Of a stretch of 6,905 nucleotides of DNA, positions 6,401-6,905 are shown piece after piece. A program made the position numbers and the translations under genes. Numbering within the stretch: position 1 is the stretch's first letter; each line of letters starts with the position of its first letter. The notes below the pieces were generated by a model. That model ran no database searches and was not told the DNA's origin. It saw nothing but the letters and a program-made list of their open reading frames with translations. The stretch comes from Acidobacteriota bacterium (GTDB lineage Bacteria > Acidobacteriota > Vicinamibacteria > Vicinamibacterales > UBA2999): assembly GCA_013140955.1 (NCBI GenBank), contig JABFRY010000523.1:1-6905 (forward strand), read 5' to 3'.

Positions 6401-6905
6401 AGGGGTCGAAGCGCCGGAGCGACTCGATGGTGTCGCCCACGAACTCGATCCGGGCGGGCCACGCGTCGCCGGCGGGGAACACGTCCACGATCCCGCCACG
6501 GATGGTGAAGGCCCCATGCTCGTCCACCGGGTCTTCGCGCACGAAGCCCGCATCGACGAGCCGCTCGGCCAGCACGTGCGGGTCGATCTCGACGCCGGGA
6601 CGCAGTTCGCTCGAGACCGCGAGCAGCTGCCCGGGGCTGCTGACCCTGGGGAGCAGGGCGCCGACCGAGGCCACCATCAGGCGCAGGGTCCCGGTGGCCG
6701 CGGCGTGCAGCGCGCGCGCCCGCATCGCGGACACGCGGACATGCGGCACCATGCCGCGATACGGATCCACCTGCAGGGACGGAAACGGCAGGACGGCCTG
6801 CTCGACATCCTGCGTGGAGGCGCCCTCGAGCGCGCCGTAGAAGAAGCGCGCGTCGGCCGTCACCTGCTCGACGTCGCGATCGGTCGGCACCACCAGCAGC
6901 AGCAC
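3450..6905 (-). CDS. mfd: Transcription-repair coupling factor Mfd (5' end truncated by window edge)
   Basis: ATP-driven DNA translocase that removes RNA polymerase stalled at lesions and recruits UvrA for nucleotide excision repair. The visible 1151 residues start mid-protein: the edge codon is GTG read as Val, and the first part of the UvrB-like region is missing. Using visible numbering, the UvrB-homology module runs to about 265, with VLPFPSLQVDPYRG and FTIRGGIVDVFP. A D3-like region follows, then the RNA-polymerase-interacting domain at about 410-470 (VGDLVVHVDHGIGAF, LELKYHGDDKLFVPVERL). The translocase comes next: GDVGYGKT (Walker A) at 562-569, DEEQRFGV at 663-670, TLTATPIPRTL at 687-697, VYFVHNRVES at 746-755, ATTIVENGLDIPNAN at 801-815 and QLRGRVGRSDRP at 832-843. 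The TRG-like segment is at about 870-902. Domain D7 follows from about 920. E. coli Mfd is 1148 residues, so the complete protein here is longer, partly through a Pro/Gly/Arg-rich insertion at about 1053-1104. The gene ends in TAA, 25 bases before surA. Confidence 0.97.
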   Translation of the reverse strand: MLLLVVPTDRDVEQVTADARFFYGALEGASTQDVEQAVLPFPSLQVDPYRGMVPHVRVSAMRARALHAAATGTLRLMVASVGALLPRVSSPGQLLAVSSELRPGVEIDPHVLAERLVDAGFVREDPVDEHGAFTIRGGIVDVFPAGDAWPARIEFVGDTIESLRRFDPSTQRSVATIDQLMVVPLRDRLDGPADTSPFDFLSGTHGIRVVVCERDQSLDVGEKLRGQLQTSFEDAADRAPAFGPPDEAFLSWEAVESRLRSAPALEELAVDADVAPDTDADATAAAADVRHVSCQPAREFHGRLAEWIAEVRQARQRGDTVLFVSESPGRAERLAEILREYDLFGVPVERAEDGHAASVLIAVGALSRGFRLAEAGLQVYVETDVFEEERRASGERRNLAKTFLSSLRDLKVGDLVVHVDHGIGAFVGLKQLGVPGSAGGVQEFLELKYHGDDKLFVPVERLDLVQKYSGGSRPALDRLGGTTWEKAKTRVRKAMRDMAQELLTLYAQRKAVAGHVFAPDTHWQQEFEDAFPFEPTVDQASAIADIKRDMESSTPMDRLLCGDVGYGKTEVAMRAAFKAVMDGKQVAVLAPTTVLAFQHAKTFAERFAGFPFTIEMVSRFRSKPEIQKTLEGLAAGRVDVIVGTHRLLSKDIRFKDLGLLVVDEEQRFGVTHKERIKQIRRKVDVLTLTATPIPRTLNMSLVGIRDMSVIETPPKDRLSIQTNVVKFDSAVIQRALRNELARGGQVYFVHNRVESIFSMANLLSRLVPEARIGVGHGQMGEEELERAMLGFVERRFDVLLATTIVENGLDIPNANTIIINRADRYGLSQLYQLRGRVGRSDRPAYAYLLIPPPDSLSPVARKRLAAIREFSDLGSGFRVAALDLEIRGAGNLLGGEQSGHIEAVGFEMYMKLLEETIRELKGEELEDDTRATVNLRVDLRIDETYVTDMNQRLMLYRQVAAARSEPELETIVAGLVDRYGPPPPTVLNLAEYGRLRILADALGIESIDREGRTALIRFRPQAKLDPARLVKVVHEWPGAVLVPPVSLKLDLEAPVKGGAAAPPSPSSQSPGRAPGGGGPARPGAAGPGASRPRRRPEAPPPPPGSWWTGRATAGVVTPGFTRDEMLKTPERDPRADGGLFPRLEQLLRALG
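3594..3749 (-). other. Low-complexity Pro/Gly/Ala/Arg-rich linker within Mfd domain D7
   Basis: About 52 residues (visible 1053-1104) made almost only of Pro, Gly, Ala, Ser and Arg, with blocks GRAPGGGGPARPGAAGPGAS, RPRRRP and a run of five prolines. It separates the folded D7 core (ending VSLKLDLEAP) from a terminal segment beginning WWTGRATAG and ending LFPRLEQLLRALG. The segment after the linker looks structured and in frame, so this reads as a flexible insertion rather than a frameshift. Confidence 0.75.
3634..3655. repeat. Perfect 10-bp inverted repeat with 2-base centre
   Basis: CTGCTGGCCC at 3634-3643 and GGGCCAGCAG at 3646-3655 are exact reverse complements separated by CT. It lies inside the coding sequence of the Mfd linker, is not followed by a T-tract on either strand, and so is not a terminator. 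It could form a cruciform or an mRNA hairpin, or be a by-product of GC-rich low-complexity sequence. Confidence 0.7.

Overview
This GC-rich window holds ordinary bacterial housekeeping genes. The base composition (C or G at most third codon positions), the gene set, and the style of the Mfd C-terminus and the single-parvulin SurA suggest a high-GC Gram-negative bacterium. My best guess is an Acidobacteriota lineage such as Vicinamibacteria. That guess is inference from general familiarity; there is no rRNA or other taxonomic marker here. A periplasmic SurA-type chaperone with a signal peptide does imply an outer membrane.

Layout, left to right. Bases 1-296 (+) carry the last part of a protein with an Arg/Gly/Pro-rich basic tail; its N-terminus lies outside the window and its reading frame appears to switch near base 107-114. 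Its stop codon overlaps the start of a small Dabb-family (stress-responsive alpha/beta barrel) gene at 296-643 (+). The rest of the window is on the minus strand. Read in the direction of transcription it is mfd (6905 to 3450, 5' end cut off by the window edge), surA (3424-2348), a nusG paralogue of the UpxY/RfaH type (2333-1755) and dusB (1739-669). The Dabb gene and dusB converge, with 25 bases between them.

The four minus-strand genes are separated by only 25, 14 and 15 bases, so they very probably form one operon whose promoter is upstream of mfd, outside the window. Two products act on RNA polymerase: Mfd removes stalled polymerase and recruits nucleotide excision repair, and the NusG paralogue should modulate elongation. 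DusB modifies tRNA and SurA helps outer-membrane proteins fold. No common pathway is evident; a shared growth-linked transcription unit is the simplest reading.

No mobile element, CRISPR array, tRNA, rRNA or convincing intrinsic terminator is visible. No stretch over 300 bases lacks a gene. I see no undescribed multi-gene system. The points most worth a second look are the NusG paralogue embedded in this operon, a SurA whose parvulin domain has lost both histidines, a Pro/Gly/Arg-rich insertion near the Mfd C-terminus that contains a perfect DNA hairpin, an insertion in the tRNA-binding domain of DusB, and the apparent frame switch in the first gene.
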